Assembly: GCF_000633395.1 (NCBI RefSeq)
Contig: NZ_AYMU01000001.1
Location: 248,001-312,000, forward strand
Length of the DNA: 64,000 nucleotides
From: Pseudomonas sp. PH1b
Lineage (GTDB): Bacteria > Pseudomonadota > Gammaproteobacteria > Pseudomonadales > Pseudomonadaceae
Reading direction: 5' to 3'
The notes beneath the pieces were generated by a model. That model was not told where the DNA came from and ran no database searches. It saw only the letters and a list, made by a program, of their open reading frames with translations. Of this stretch, positions 37,436-46,186 are shown one piece after another; position 1 is the stretch's first letter; the number at the start of each line of letters is the position of its first letter. The translations under genes and the position numbers were made by a program.

Positions 37436-37980
37436 CCGCGCCTGCGCCACATCCGCTGCAGGGTGTTGTCGCGCATCACGTAGTGGTGATAGACCCCGGC
37501 CAGGGCATGCAGGCCAATCAGCCAGTAGCCGACAGTACCCAACAGTTCGTGCCAGCTCTGCAGCTGCTTGGCCAGAGCCTTGTCCTCCGCCAGCAGCAGC
37601 GGCAGATCGAGCCCGTAGAACATCACCTGATGTCCTTTGGCACTGGTGGTCAGCCAGCCGAGGATCGGCATGGCGATCATGAACAGATACAGCGCCCAGT
37701 GCATCAGGGTCGACAGCAGCCGTTGCCAGTGGGGCGGGGTGGGCAGGATCTTCGGCGCTACGCCCTGGGCACAAGCGAACAGACGCAGCCAGACCAGCGC
37801 AAACACTGTCAGGCCGAGCATGAAGTGGGCTTCGACAATCAGCGTGCGCCCACCGCTGCCTTTGGGAAAGATGCCGCGAAATTCGATACAGGCATAAACC
37901 ACGGCCAGTAGCACCAGCATCAACCAGTGCAGGGCGATCGTCATGGTGCTGTAGCGAGACTCAGTGTTTTTCCAGGGCAT
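37426..37980 (-). CDS. Cytochrome b561
   Basis: 184 residues with four membrane helices; start ATG 37980 behind GAGGA with 8-nt spacing (the ATG nine bases earlier directly abuts that site). Haem-ligand histidines are in the expected helices: ALHWLML, EAHFMLG, LMHWALYL and WHELLG...GLHALAGVYHH. Shuttles electrons between ubiquinol and acceptors in the inner membrane. No partner oxidoreductase is adjacent, unlike the second b561 gene at 58948. Confidence 0.92.
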   Translation of the reverse strand: MPWKNTESRYSTMTIALHWLMLVLLAVVYACIEFRGIFPKGSGGRTLIVEAHFMLGLTVFALVWLRLFACAQGVAPKILPTPPHWQRLLSTLMHWALYLFMIAMPILGWLTTSAKGHQVMFYGLDLPLLLAEDKALAKQLQSWHELLGTVGYWLIGLHALAGVYHHYVMRDNTLQRMWRRRGQA

Positions 37981-38125
37981 ACCGGACATCCTCGGTCATC
38001 AGGTCTGAAGCCTCCGTTCTTGAGCGACGGAGTGCTTTAACTGTAATCCGCTTTATGCCGGTCTGCCTGGGGCTGTGGCGGCTTTTATTGCATCCCTGCG
38101 CAGCGCTGGGGCGGTGGGCGGGTAT

Positions 38126-38162
38126 AAAAAAACGGCGGCCCCGAAGGCACCGCCGTTTTTGT
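38126..38162 (-). terminator. Terminator of the phnX transcript
   Basis: Stem AAAAACGGCGG/CCGCCGTTTTT (38128-38138, 38150-38160), with T-runs on both strands, 20 bp beyond the phnX stop. Confidence 0.88.
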
Positions 38163-38180
38163 TGTTGCCCTGGGCCTGAA

Positions 38181-39008
38181 TCAGTTGCCCTGGGGCATTT
38201 CCCCCCGGGCCAGGCGCTGGTTGATGTCGGCAATCACCTGGGGCAGGTCGGCGATGGTGTCGATCAGGTAGTGCGGGCGCGACGCCTCGAACAGCTTGTG
38301 GATGCGCTTGCGCTCGCTGGCCAGGGTGTCGCTGGCCAGGGCCCGGTAGCCTTCGTAGCTCAGGCCCAGGGCGTTGCCCGAGCAGGTCAGCGCCACGGTC
38401 CACATGCCGGCGCGGCGGCCTTCGAGAATGCCCGGCACGGTGTCGTCGATCTTCACGCAGGCGGCCACGTCGTCAATGCCCAGGGCGATCACGTTGGCCA
38501 GGGCCTGGGCCGGCCATGGGCGGCCGTTGGGCACTTCGTCGGTGGCCACCACGTGATCGGCGATGTAACCGTTGGAGGCAGCCAGGGCTACCACCTTGTC
38601 CATCACCTGCTTGGGATAGCCGGAGCACGAGCCGATCTTGATCCCCTGTTCGCGCAGTTTGGTGATCACCTCCAGGGCGCCGGGGATCAGTGCCGAGTGC
38701 TCGGCGATCTTCTCGATCTGCAACGGCATGAAGCGTTCGTAGATGGCGGTCACGTCGGCGTCAGTCGGGGTGCGGCCGAAGACCTTGCGGTAGCGCTCGG
38801 CCACCTCCGGCAGGTTGCACAGGGTGCGGATGTGGTCCCACTTGCCCATGCCCATGGGGCCGCGGGCTTCTTCGATGGACACCTGCACATCGAACTCGGC
38901 GAAGGCTTCGACAAAGATCTGGGTCGGGGCGAAGGAGCCGAAGTCGACCACGGTGCCGGCCCAGTCGAGGATCGCCGCTTGCAGCTGAGAAGGGTTGCTG
39001 TAGTTCAT
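38181..39008 (-). CDS. phnX: Phosphonoacetaldehyde hydrolase
   Basis: 275 residues from ATG 39008 ([10 protein letters not shown]). HAD-superfamily phosphonatase that splits phosphonoacetaldehyde into acetaldehyde and phosphate. The nucleophile Asp15 lies in [14 protein letters not shown] and the Schiff-base Lys56 in [11 protein letters not shown], both diagnostic. Second step after PhnW in 2-aminoethylphosphonate use. It lies 102 bp downstream of phnW, with an inverted REP pair between them, and probably shares its transcript. Confidence 0.96.
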   Translation of the reverse strand: MNYSNPSQLQAAILDWAGTVVDFGSFAPTQIFVEAFAEFDVQVSIEEARGPMGMGKWDHIRTLCNLPEVAERYRKVFGRTPTDADVTAIYERFMPLQIEKIAEHSALIPGALEVITKLREQGIKIGSCSGYPKQVMDKVVALAASNGYIADHVVATDEVPNGRPWPAQALANVIALGIDDVAACVKIDDTVPGILEGRRAGMWTVALTCSGNALGLSYEGYRALASDTLASERKRIHKLFEASRPHYLIDTIADLPQVIADINQRLARGEMPQGN

Positions 39009-39022
39009 GGTTTCGATGCCTG

Positions 39023-39096
39023 TGTAGGAGCGAGCTTGCTCGCGAAAAAAGGTTCGGGATCGCGTCGCCTGATTCGCGAGCAAGCTCGCTCCTACA
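39023..39096. repeat. Inverted pair of REP elements between phnW and phnX
   Basis: TGTAGGAGCGAGCTTGCTCG (from 39023) and its inverted copy ending at 39096, separated by about 26 bp; a typical Pseudomonas REP doublet. Confidence 0.88.
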
Positions 39097-39110
39097 GGCT
39101 CGGTGGGGAG

Positions 39111-40220
39111 TCAGATATCGAGGACTTCCATCTCTTGCAGCACCTGGGCAATGGCGGTGACGGCAGCCTGCATGCCGCGGCGGTCGACATGGCCGATGCA
39201 GCCTACGCGAAAGGTTTCGACCTGGGTCAGCTTGCCCGGGTAGAGGATGAAACCCTTGGCCTTGACCCGCTCGTAGAAATCCTTGAACTGGTAGCGCGGA
39301 TCCTGCGGGGCGTGGAAGGTGACGATGATCGGCGCCTGGATCGCTTGCGGCAGAAAACTGCGCAGGCCCAGTGCGCCCATGCCATCGAGCAGTGTCTGGC
39401 AGTTGTCGGCGTAGCGTGCATGGCGCGCCGGCAGGCCACCTTCCTCGGTGTATTGCAGCAGGGCTTCATGCAGCGCGGCGACCACGTGGGTCGGTGGGGT
39501 GAAGCGCCACTGGCCGGTCTTGGCCATGTAGGCGTGCTGGTCGTAGAGGTCCATGGCCAGGGAGTGGGCGTTGCCCGCCGCCTGGGCCAGGGCGTCCTTG
39601 CGGGCGAAGACGAAGCCCATGCCCGGCACGCCTTCCAGGCATTTGCCGGAGGCGGCGATCAACGCATCGAAGGGGATTTCCCGGGCATCGATGGGCAGGG
39701 CGCCGAAGGAGCTCATGGCATCGATGATCAGGCGTTTGCCATGACGGGCGACGACCTGAGCGATCTCCGGCAGCGGGTTGAGGATGCCGGTGCTGGTTTC
39801 GCAGTGGATCAGTGCCACATGGGTAATGGCGTTGTCGGCTTTGAGCAGGCCTTCGACATCGGCGGCGGTAGTTGGCTGGTCCTCGGCGGTTTCAAAGGTG
39901 CTGAAGTCGCGGCCGAGCACTTCGCAGATCTTCGCCAGGCGTTTGCCATAGGCTCCGTTGATCAGAACCAGAACCTTGCCGTCGCGGGGCACCAGGGTGC
40001 CGATCGCCGCTTCCACGGCGAAGGTGCCGCTGCCTTGCAGGGGCACGCAGTGGTGAGTGTCGGCGCCGTCGACAATGGCCAGCAGCTGTTGGCACAGGCT
40101 GGCGGTCAGTTGGTTGAAGCGGTCATCCCACGAACCCCAGTCGACCAGCATCGCCTGGCGGGTACGGGCAGACGTGGTCAGGGGGCCGGGGGTAAGCAGG
40201 ATTGGCTCGGCGATGCTCAT
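39111..40220 (-). CDS. phnW: 2-aminoethylphosphonate-pyruvate transaminase
   Basis: 369 residues from ATG 40220 ([17 protein letters not shown]). PLP-dependent transaminase that converts 2-aminoethylphosphonate and pyruvate to phosphonoacetaldehyde and alanine. Typical features: [18 protein letters not shown] at the N-terminus, [25 protein letters not shown] (PLP Asp) and [14 protein letters not shown], where the Lys binds PLP. Divergent LysR gene 111 bp away; phnX downstream. Confidence 0.96.
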   Translation of the reverse strand: MSIAEPILLTPGPLTTSARTRQAMLVDWGSWDDRFNQLTASLCQQLLAIVDGADTHHCVPLQGSGTFAVEAAIGTLVPRDGKVLVLINGAYGKRLAKICEVLGRDFSTFETAEDQPTTAADVEGLLKADNAITHVALIHCETSTGILNPLPEIAQVVARHGKRLIIDAMSSFGALPIDAREIPFDALIAASGKCLEGVPGMGFVFARKDALAQAAGNAHSLAMDLYDQHAYMAKTGQWRFTPPTHVVAALHEALLQYTEEGGLPARHARYADNCQTLLDGMGALGLRSFLPQAIQAPIIVTFHAPQDPRYQFKDFYERVKAKGFILYPGKLTQVETFRVGCIGHVDRRGMQAAVTAIAQVLQEMEVLDI

Positions 40221-40330
40221 GCTGTGTCCTCGAAAAGGTGGGGATGACGCTACGGGGACTAAATTGCAGTTTGCCTTGTCATCAATCAAATTGTTTGTTG
40301 TTATGCCAGCCATCAGTGAGGCCGATAGCT

Positions 40331-41191
40331 ATGAACCTGTTTCAACTCCGCGCATTTGACGCCGTGGCCCGGGAAGGCAGCTTTACCCGGGCCGCCGGGC
40401 GGCTGTTCATCAGCCAGCCGGCGGTGACCGGGCACATCAAGGCCCTGGAGGAGCATTACCAGATCACCCTGTTGCGCCGCACCGCGCGCCGGGTGGAACT
40501 GACCGAGGAAGGCATCAAGCTGGCGGCGATCACCCGAGCCATGTTCGGCCTGGCGGAAGAGGCCCAGGCAATGCTCGAGGCCAATCGGCAGCTATTGACC
40601 GGGCGCCTGGAGGTGGCGGCGGACGGCCCGCACCTGGTCATGCCGATGCTTGCCAGCCTGCGGGCGCGCTACCCGGGGGTCACGGTCAACCTGCGCCTGG
40701 GCAATGCCCAGGAAACCCTGGCGGCGCTGTTGTCCGAGCATGCCGACGTGGCAGTGCTGACCGAGGTCGAGCCGCGCAAGGGCCTGCACCTGCAAAGCCT
40801 GGGGGAGTCGCGGATGTGCGCGCTGGTGCCTCAGGGGCATCCCTGGTTGGAACTGGCCGAGGGCATTGCCATCGAGCAACTGGACCAGGTGATCATGGTG
40901 CTGCGCGAGCCGAGCTCGATTACCCGCCGCACCTTCGACGAGGCCTGCGTGCTGGCCAGGGTCCAGCCCCGGGTGCTGCTGGAGCTGGACAGCCGCGAAG
41001 CGGTGACCGAGGCGGTGGCGGCGCACCTGGGGGTTGGCATTGTCAGTTCGGTGGAGGTGGGCCACGACCCGCGGGTGCGCACGGTGCCGATCCGCGGTGC
41101 GGGGCTGGTCAACCGGCACATGATCGGCTGCGTGGAACGGCGTCGTGATCTGCGCCTGATCCAGGCGTTTTTCGCCCTGGCTCCAGCCTGA
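40331..41191 (+). CDS. LysR-family regulator of the phnWX genes
   Basis: 286 residues from ATG 40331. Winged HTH SFTRAAGRLFISQPAVTGHIKALEEHYQITLLRRTARR, then a substrate-binding-like effector domain. Divergent from phnW with a 110-bp shared control region, which makes phnWX induction by aminoethylphosphonate its probable job. The T-rich stretch around 40285-40300 may hold its binding sites. Confidence 0.9.
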   Translation: MNLFQLRAFDAVAREGSFTRAAGRLFISQPAVTGHIKALEEHYQITLLRRTARRVELTEEGIKLAAITRAMFGLAEEAQAMLEANRQLLTGRLEVAADGPHLVMPMLASLRARYPGVTVNLRLGNAQETLAALLSEHADVAVLTEVEPRKGLHLQSLGESRMCALVPQGHPWLELAEGIAIEQLDQVIMVLREPSSITRRTFDEACVLARVQPRVLLELDSREAVTEAVAAHLGVGIVSSVEVGHDPRVRTVPIRGAGLVNRHMIGCVERRRDLRLIQAFFALAPA

Positions 41192-41206
41192 GCCCGGCTT
41201 CACTCT

Positions 41207-41321
41207 TGTAGGAGCTGGCTTGCCAGCGAAGAGGCCCGAAAGATCGCCTTCGCCGGAAAGCCAGGCTCCTGCGGTGGCGGTGTCTGGGCGATCGCTTTCG
41301 CCGGCAAGCCGGCTCCTACGG
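41207..41321. repeat. Cluster of three REP-like elements
   Basis: Elements at 41207-41230 (TGTAGGAGCTGGCTTGCC), 41249-41272 and 41298-41321 (inverted, GCCGGCAAGCCGGCTCCTAC). The third supplies the stop codon of the convergent LysR gene. Confidence 0.8.
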
Positions 41322-42203
41322 GGCGGTGGGGGAGGCCAGGCTTTCGCGTACCAGGTCGAGGAAGGTGGCGACGATCCGTCGTGAACTCTGTTCGCGCAGG
41401 CACACCAGGGTTTCGGTCAGGCGCCGCTGGCAGTCGACGATCGGCAGGGCGCAGACCCGGGCATCGGCGCCGAACTCCGCCGCCGAGACCACGCCCACGC
41501 CAATGCCCACCACCACCGCTTCACGCGCGGCTTCGCGACCTTCCACCTGGATGGTCGGGCGGATGCGCAGGCCGGCGCGGTTCATTTCCTCTTCCAGGGT
41601 CTGGCGGGTCACCGAGCCGACCTCCCGCAGTACCAGGGGCGTGTCGTCCAGGTCGGCGAGGCAGATGGACTGGCGGCCGGCCCAAGGGTGGTGGCGGGAG
41701 ACGAACGCCACCATCGGGTCGTTGCGCAGGGTCAGAGACAGCAGGCGCTCGTCGTCCACCGCCCGCCCCAGCAGAGCCAGGTCGGCCTGGTAATTGAACA
41801 GGCGCAGCAGCGACTCATCGGTGTTGCCGGTTTCGATCTTCACATTGATCCCGGGGTACAGCTCGCAGAACCGGGCGATCTGCGGCAGCACATGCACCGG
41901 AGCATCCACCGCCAGTACCAGGCTGCCGGTCTGCAAGGCCCGGGACTCTTGCAGCAGCTCCTTGGCTTCGGCCTCCACCACGAACAGGCGCTGGGTGATG
42001 GCCAGCAGGCGCTCGCCCAGGTCGGTCAGGCGCACAGAGCGCTTGTTGCGATGAAACAGCAGCACCCCGAAGCGCTCTTCGAGCTTGCGCACCTGGTCGG
42101 AAATCGCCGGCTGCGTCAGGTACAGGCGTTCGGCGGCCCGGGTGAAGCTGCCGTGCACCGCCACGGCGTGGAAGGCTTTCAATTGGGCGTGGGAAACCGA
42201 CAT
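41316..42203 (-). CDS. LysR-family transcriptional regulator
   Basis: 295 residues. HTH SFTRAAERLYLTQPAISDQVRKLEERFGVLLFHRNKRS, CysB/CbbR-like effector domain (VVSAAEFGADARV). It is divergent from the MFS transporter gene (42489) across 285 bp. The C-terminal ASPTAP and the stop codon lie in a REP element, so the native end may have been altered by its insertion. Likely controls the transporter/FAD oxidase pair and may respond to a phosphonate, given the neighbourhood. Confidence 0.9.
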   Translation of the reverse strand: MSVSHAQLKAFHAVAVHGSFTRAAERLYLTQPAISDQVRKLEERFGVLLFHRNKRSVRLTDLGERLLAITQRLFVVEAEAKELLQESRALQTGSLVLAVDAPVHVLPQIARFCELYPGINVKIETGNTDESLLRLFNYQADLALLGRAVDDERLLSLTLRNDPMVAFVSRHHPWAGRQSICLADLDDTPLVLREVGSVTRQTLEEEMNRAGLRIRPTIQVEGREAAREAVVVGIGVGVVSAAEFGADARVCALPIVDCQRRLTETLVCLREQSSRRIVATFLDLVRESLASPTAP

Positions 42204-42488
42204 GGGCCAATCCTCTTACAAGCTGAGCTTATATTTGAAATACGATAAATCGATTTCATTTATTAGTCAGTAATTGCTTCCATCCCTGCAAGCCCCGTGA
42301 CCGGTCGGTCGACCGGCACCGGGCCCTGATGCCTGTGCGTGCAGCTTCGGTCCCGAAACGGGCCGGCAACAGGACTCATCTGACCAGCAGCGCCCGCCGC
42401 GCGGGCCTTGCTGCAGTGCTCAAGAATAAAAAACACAGGCGTTTGCTTCGCATCCTGCCGGCACACTCACCCTGAGGTCAGAACCACA

Positions 42489-43814
42489 ATGAACAAGCAG
42501 ATCGGCACCATCAAACGTTGGCGCGTGCAGATTTTCGCCATCACCTGGATCGCCTACGCGGCGTTCTACTTCACCCGCAAAGCCTTTTCCGTCGCCAAAC
42601 TGGGGATCGCCGACGATCCCGACTTCACCCTCGACAAGATGGCCATGGCCAACCTCGACGCCATCTATCTGGCGGCCTACGCCGTGGGGCAGTTCACCTG
42701 GGGGATCTTCGCCGACCGCTTCGGCCCGCGGGTGGTGGTGCTCGGCGGCCTGCTGATTTCCGCCGCTGCGGCCCTGGTGATGGGCAGCTTCGCCACCTTG
42801 CCGGTGTTTGCCACCTGCATGCTGATCCAGGGGCTGGCGCAATCCACCGGCTGGTCGGGGCTGTGCAAGAACATCGGCAGTTTCTTTCCCGCCGTGCAGC
42901 GCGGCAGGGTGCTGGGGCTGTGGAGCTCCTGCTATGCCTTCGGCGGCCTGGTGGCCTCGCCCTTTGCCGGCTGGTGGGCCTATACGCTGATCGGCACCTG
43001 GCACGCGGCGTTCATTTCCAGTGGGGTGGTGGTGGGCCTGACCGCGGTGCTGTTCTTCATCTTCCAGCGCAATACCCCGGAGGACGTGGGCCTGCCGGCC
43101 GTGGAGCCGTTGCCCCCGCAGAGCGCCGAAGAAGACGCCGCCGAACGGCGCATGAGCGTCTGGGAACCGCTGCGCGAGATCCTGCGCAACCGCACGGTGC
43201 TGATCCTCGGGCTGTCGTACTTCCTGCTCAAGCCGGCGCGCTACGCGATCCTGCTGTGGGGGCCGGTGATCGTCTACGAACAGATGCCGTCGGTGGGCAA
43301 GGTGGGGGCGGCGATCGTGCCCACCAGCTTTGAACTGGCCGGGCTGCTGGGGCCGGTGATGATCGGCCTGGCCTCGGACAAGCTGTTCGGCGCCCGGCGC
43401 ATGCCGGCCTGTGTCATCAGCCTGCTGGCGCTGACGGTGTCCCTGGCGCTGTTCATGGGCGTTCTGCATACCGGTAGCGTGGTGCTGGTGATGGCCCTGC
43501 TGTTTTTCATGGGCCTGACCTTGTACGGGCCGGACTCGATGATCTGCGGCGCAGCAGCCATCGACTTCGGCTCGGCCAAGGCCGGGGCCACCGCGGCCGG
43601 TTTCGTCAATGGCTGCGGCTCGGTGGGCGCGGTGCTGGGTGGCCTGCTGCCGGGTTATTTCGACACGGTCACGGTGTTCATCGTGTTTGCCGCCTGCGCC
43701 CTGGTCTCGGCCCTGGTGCTGGTGCCGTACTGGAACAGCCGGCCCACTGGGCTCGAGCCGGTGTGCGCCCTGGTGCCCAATGGACCTTTGTTGATCAAAC
43801 CGCTGCGTACCTGA
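42489..43814 (+). CDS. MFS transporter of the GlpT/organophosphate group, candidate aminoethylphosphonate importer
   Basis: 441 residues, start ATG 42489 (MNKQIGTIKRWRVQIF) after an upstream shadow. Twelve TM segments; N-terminal AITWIAYAAFYFTRKAFSVAK resembles the GlpT/UhpT signature YxxFYxxRK that holds a phosphate-recognising Arg/Lys. It lies between a LysR gene and an FAD oxidase near phnWX. An MFS aminoethylphosphonate transporter (AepP) is known in Pseudomonas putida; equivalence is inferred from context. Confidence 0.85.
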   Translation: MNKQIGTIKRWRVQIFAITWIAYAAFYFTRKAFSVAKLGIADDPDFTLDKMAMANLDAIYLAAYAVGQFTWGIFADRFGPRVVVLGGLLISAAAALVMGSFATLPVFATCMLIQGLAQSTGWSGLCKNIGSFFPAVQRGRVLGLWSSCYAFGGLVASPFAGWWAYTLIGTWHAAFISSGVVVGLTAVLFFIFQRNTPEDVGLPAVEPLPPQSAEEDAAERRMSVWEPLREILRNRTVLILGLSYFLLKPARYAILLWGPVIVYEQMPSVGKVGAAIVPTSFELAGLLGPVMIGLASDKLFGARRMPACVISLLALTVSLALFMGVLHTGSVVLVMALLFFMGLTLYGPDSMICGAAAIDFGSAKAGATAAGFVNGCGSVGAVLGGLLPGYFDTVTVFIVFAACALVSALVLVPYWNSRPTGLEPVCALVPNGPLLIKPLRT

Positions 43815-43826
43815 CTTTCGGGCCTC

Positions 43827-43879
43827 TTCGCCGGCAAGCCGGCTCCTGCGAAGTCTTGTAGGCGCTGGCTTGCCAGAGG
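43827..43879. repeat. REP pair between the MFS and FAD oxidase genes
   Basis: GCCGGCAAGCCGGCTCCTGC (43830-43849) and an inverted, diverged partner TTGTAGGCGCTGGCTTGCCA (43856-43875). Confidence 0.75.
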
Positions 43880-43912
43880 ACCCACTCGCCGTTTTTTACC
43901 TGGAGATTCACC

Positions 43913-45304
43913 ATGCGACCTTTCTGGCTGGAACAGGCCCTGCAACAGCAACCCTCAGCGGCGTGCCCGCCCTTGTCGGGCGACACCACCTGCCAGGTGG
44001 CGATTGTCGGCGGCGGCTACACCGGGCTGTGGACCGCCATCATGCTCAAGGAGCAGAACCCCGGGCTCGACGTACTGCTGATCGAGGCGGATATCTGCGG
44101 CGCCGGTGCCAGTGGGCGCAACGGCGGCTGTGCGCTGTCCTGGTCGGCCAAGTACTTCACCCTGGAGCGGCTGTTCGGGGTCGAGGAGGCGGTGCGCCTG
44201 GTCAAGGAATCCGAGCAGAGCATCTATGCCATCGGCGCCTTCTGCGAGCGTTACGGGGTGGATGCCCAGTACCGCCTCGACGGCACTTTGTACACGGCCA
44301 CCAACCCGGCCCAGGTCGGCTCCACCGATGGCGTGATTGCCGCGCTGGAGCGACGGGGCATCAACTCCTTCGAGAAACGGCCATTGGCCGAGGTTCGGCG
44401 CATGGCCGGTTCCAGCCAGCACCTGGAAGGCTGGTACTCCCCGGCCGCCGCCAGCGTACAGCCCGGATTGCTGGTGCGCGGGTTGCGCAGAGTGGCCTTG
44501 CAACTGGGGGTGAGAATCCACGAGAACAGCGCCATGACCGGCCTGGAGGAGGGCCGTCCGGCGCTGCTGCGTACCGCAACCGGGCAGATCCGCGCCGAGC
44601 GGGTGGTACTGGCGATGAATGCCTGGATGGCCCGAGCCTTCCCGCAGTTCGAGCGCAGCGTGGCGATTGTCTCCAGCGACATGCTGATCACCGAGCCGCG
44701 CCCGCAACTGTTGCAGCAGATCGGCCTGACCAGCGGGGTGACGGTGCTCGACTCACGGATTTTCGTGCACTACTACCACAACACCCCGGACGGCCGGATC
44801 ATGCTCGGCAAGGGCGGCAATACCTTCGCCTACGGCGGGCGGATGCTGCCGGTGTTCGACCAGCCGTCGCCCTACGCCGGGCTGCTCCAGCGCAGCCTGG
44901 GGCAGTTCTTCCCGGCCTTTGCCGAGGTGCCGGTGGCGGCCACCTGGAATGGCCCGTCGGATCGCTCGGTCACCGGCCTGCCGTTCTTCGGCCAGATGAG
45001 CCGCGCGGGCAATGTGTTCTACGGGTTCGGCTATTCCGGCAGCGGCGTCGGCCCCTGCCACATGGGCGGGCAGATCCTCGCGTCCCTGGTCCAGGGGCTG
45101 GACAACCCCTGGACCCGCTCGCCGCTGGTCAACGGCCCCCTGGGTTATTTCCCCCCGGAACCGATCCGCTACCTGGGCTCGCTGATGGTGCGCAATGCTA
45201 TCCGCCGCAAGGAGCGGGCCGAAGATCAGGAGCGCCGGCCGCGTCGTCTGGATGTGCGCCTGGCGCGCTTCGCGGCGGCGGCCGGCAAGGCCGACAAGGG
45301 CTGA
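43913..45304 (+). CDS. FAD-dependent amine oxidoreductase (DadA/glycine oxidase type), candidate N-methyl-aminoethylphosphonate oxidase
   Basis: 463 residues behind CTGGAGATTCACC. FAD-binding Rossmann motif VAIVGGGYTGLWTA near residues 28-41, then GASGRNGGCAL as in DAO-family enzymes, and a C-terminal GFGYSGSGVGPCHMGG flavin-contact motif. It oxidises a C-N bond of an amino compound. Next to the phosphonate genes it may be of the PbfD type that frees aminoethylphosphonate from N-methyl forms; that assignment is inference. Probably transcribed with the transporter despite the REP pair between. Confidence 0.85.
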   Translation: MRPFWLEQALQQQPSAACPPLSGDTTCQVAIVGGGYTGLWTAIMLKEQNPGLDVLLIEADICGAGASGRNGGCALSWSAKYFTLERLFGVEEAVRLVKESEQSIYAIGAFCERYGVDAQYRLDGTLYTATNPAQVGSTDGVIAALERRGINSFEKRPLAEVRRMAGSSQHLEGWYSPAAASVQPGLLVRGLRRVALQLGVRIHENSAMTGLEEGRPALLRTATGQIRAERVVLAMNAWMARAFPQFERSVAIVSSDMLITEPRPQLLQQIGLTSGVTVLDSRIFVHYYHNTPDGRIMLGKGGNTFAYGGRMLPVFDQPSPYAGLLQRSLGQFFPAFAEVPVAATWNGPSDRSVTGLPFFGQMSRAGNVFYGFGYSGSGVGPCHMGGQILASLVQGLDNPWTRSPLVNGPLGYFPPEPIRYLGSLMVRNAIRRKERAEDQERRPRRLDVRLARFAAAAGKADKG

Positions 45305-45412
45305 AGCCTGGCGGCCACTGAGTTTTTGGTCGATCAGGGCCTTGAGGACGTATAAACTTGCCCATCGCGTCGGCCAAATCCAACTCGACGCCATCGATCA
45401 AGAGAGTGAGTA

Positions 45413-46117
45413 ATGGGCGCACAGTGGAAGGTTAAACACAAAGAAGCAGCAGCCAATGCCAAGGGCAAGATCTTCGGCAAGCTGGTGAAAGAGATCACTA
45501 TCGCCGCACGTAACGGCGCTGACACCGCCACCAACGCCCACCTGCGGCTGGTGGTCGAGCAAGCGAAAAAGGCCTCGATGCCCCGCGAGACCCTGGAACG
45601 CGCGATCAAGAAAGGCTCGGGCCAACTGGGCGAGACCGTGCAGTACCACCGCGTGACCTACGAAGGTTTCGCCCCGCACCAGGTGCCGTTGATCGTTGAG
45701 TGCGTGACCGACAACATCAACCGCACCGTGGCGGAAATCCGCGTGGCCTTCCGCAAGGGCCAACTGGGTGCCTCGGGCTCGGTGTCCTGGGATTTCAACC
45801 ACGTGGGCATGATCGAAGCCTCGCCGGACAGCCCGGACGCCGATCCGGAACTGGCGGCCATCGAGGCCGGTGCCCAGGATTTCGAGCCGGGCGAAGAGGG
45901 CGCGACCCTGTTCCTGACCGAACCTGCGGACCTGGATGCGGTGCAGAAGGCATTGCCAGAACAAGGTTTCACCGTGCTGTCGGCCAAGCTCGGCTACCAG
46001 CCGAAGAACCCGGTCAGCGGCCTGAGCGATGAGCAGATGGCTGAAGTCGAGGCGTTCCTCGAAGGCCTGGACAACCATGACGACGTGCAGGACATGTTCG
46101 TCGGCCTGGCGGGCTAA
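45413..46117 (+). CDS. YebC/PmpR-family protein (YeeN-like paralogue)
   Basis: 234 residues. Family signature [28 protein letters not shown] and [34 protein letters not shown]. Members bind DNA as regulators, or assist translation of difficult peptide runs; the paralogue's role is not settled. Start ATG 45413 behind AGAGTGAG. Not in an operon with ruvC, so this is the second (YeeN-type) copy rather than the canonical yebC. Confidence 0.93.
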   Translation: MGAQWKVKHKEAAANAKGKIFGKLVKEITIAARNGADTATNAHLRLVVEQAKKASMPRETLERAIKKGSGQLGETVQYHRVTYEGFAPHQVPLIVECVTDNINRTVAEIRVAFRKGQLGASGSVSWDFNHVGMIEASPDSPDADPELAAIEAGAQDFEPGEEGATLFLTEPADLDAVQKALPEQGFTVLSAKLGYQPKNPVSGLSDEQMAEVEAFLEGLDNHDDVQDMFVGLAG

Positions 46118-46123
46118 GACCGC

Positions 46124-46173
46124 GATTCGCCGGCCAGCCGGCTCCTACCGGATGGTGTAGGAGCCGGCTGGCC
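46124..46173. repeat. Inverted REP pair
   Basis: GCCGGCCAGCCGGCTCCTAC (46129-46148) and inverted GTGTAGGAGCCGGCTGGCC (46155-46173). Confidence 0.8.
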
Positions 46174-46186
46174 TTTGAGGCTTTTT

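Noticed and set aside
38055..40247. 730-codon plus-strand frame over phnX and phnW
   Set aside because: Reads through REP sequence and two certain minus-strand enzymes.
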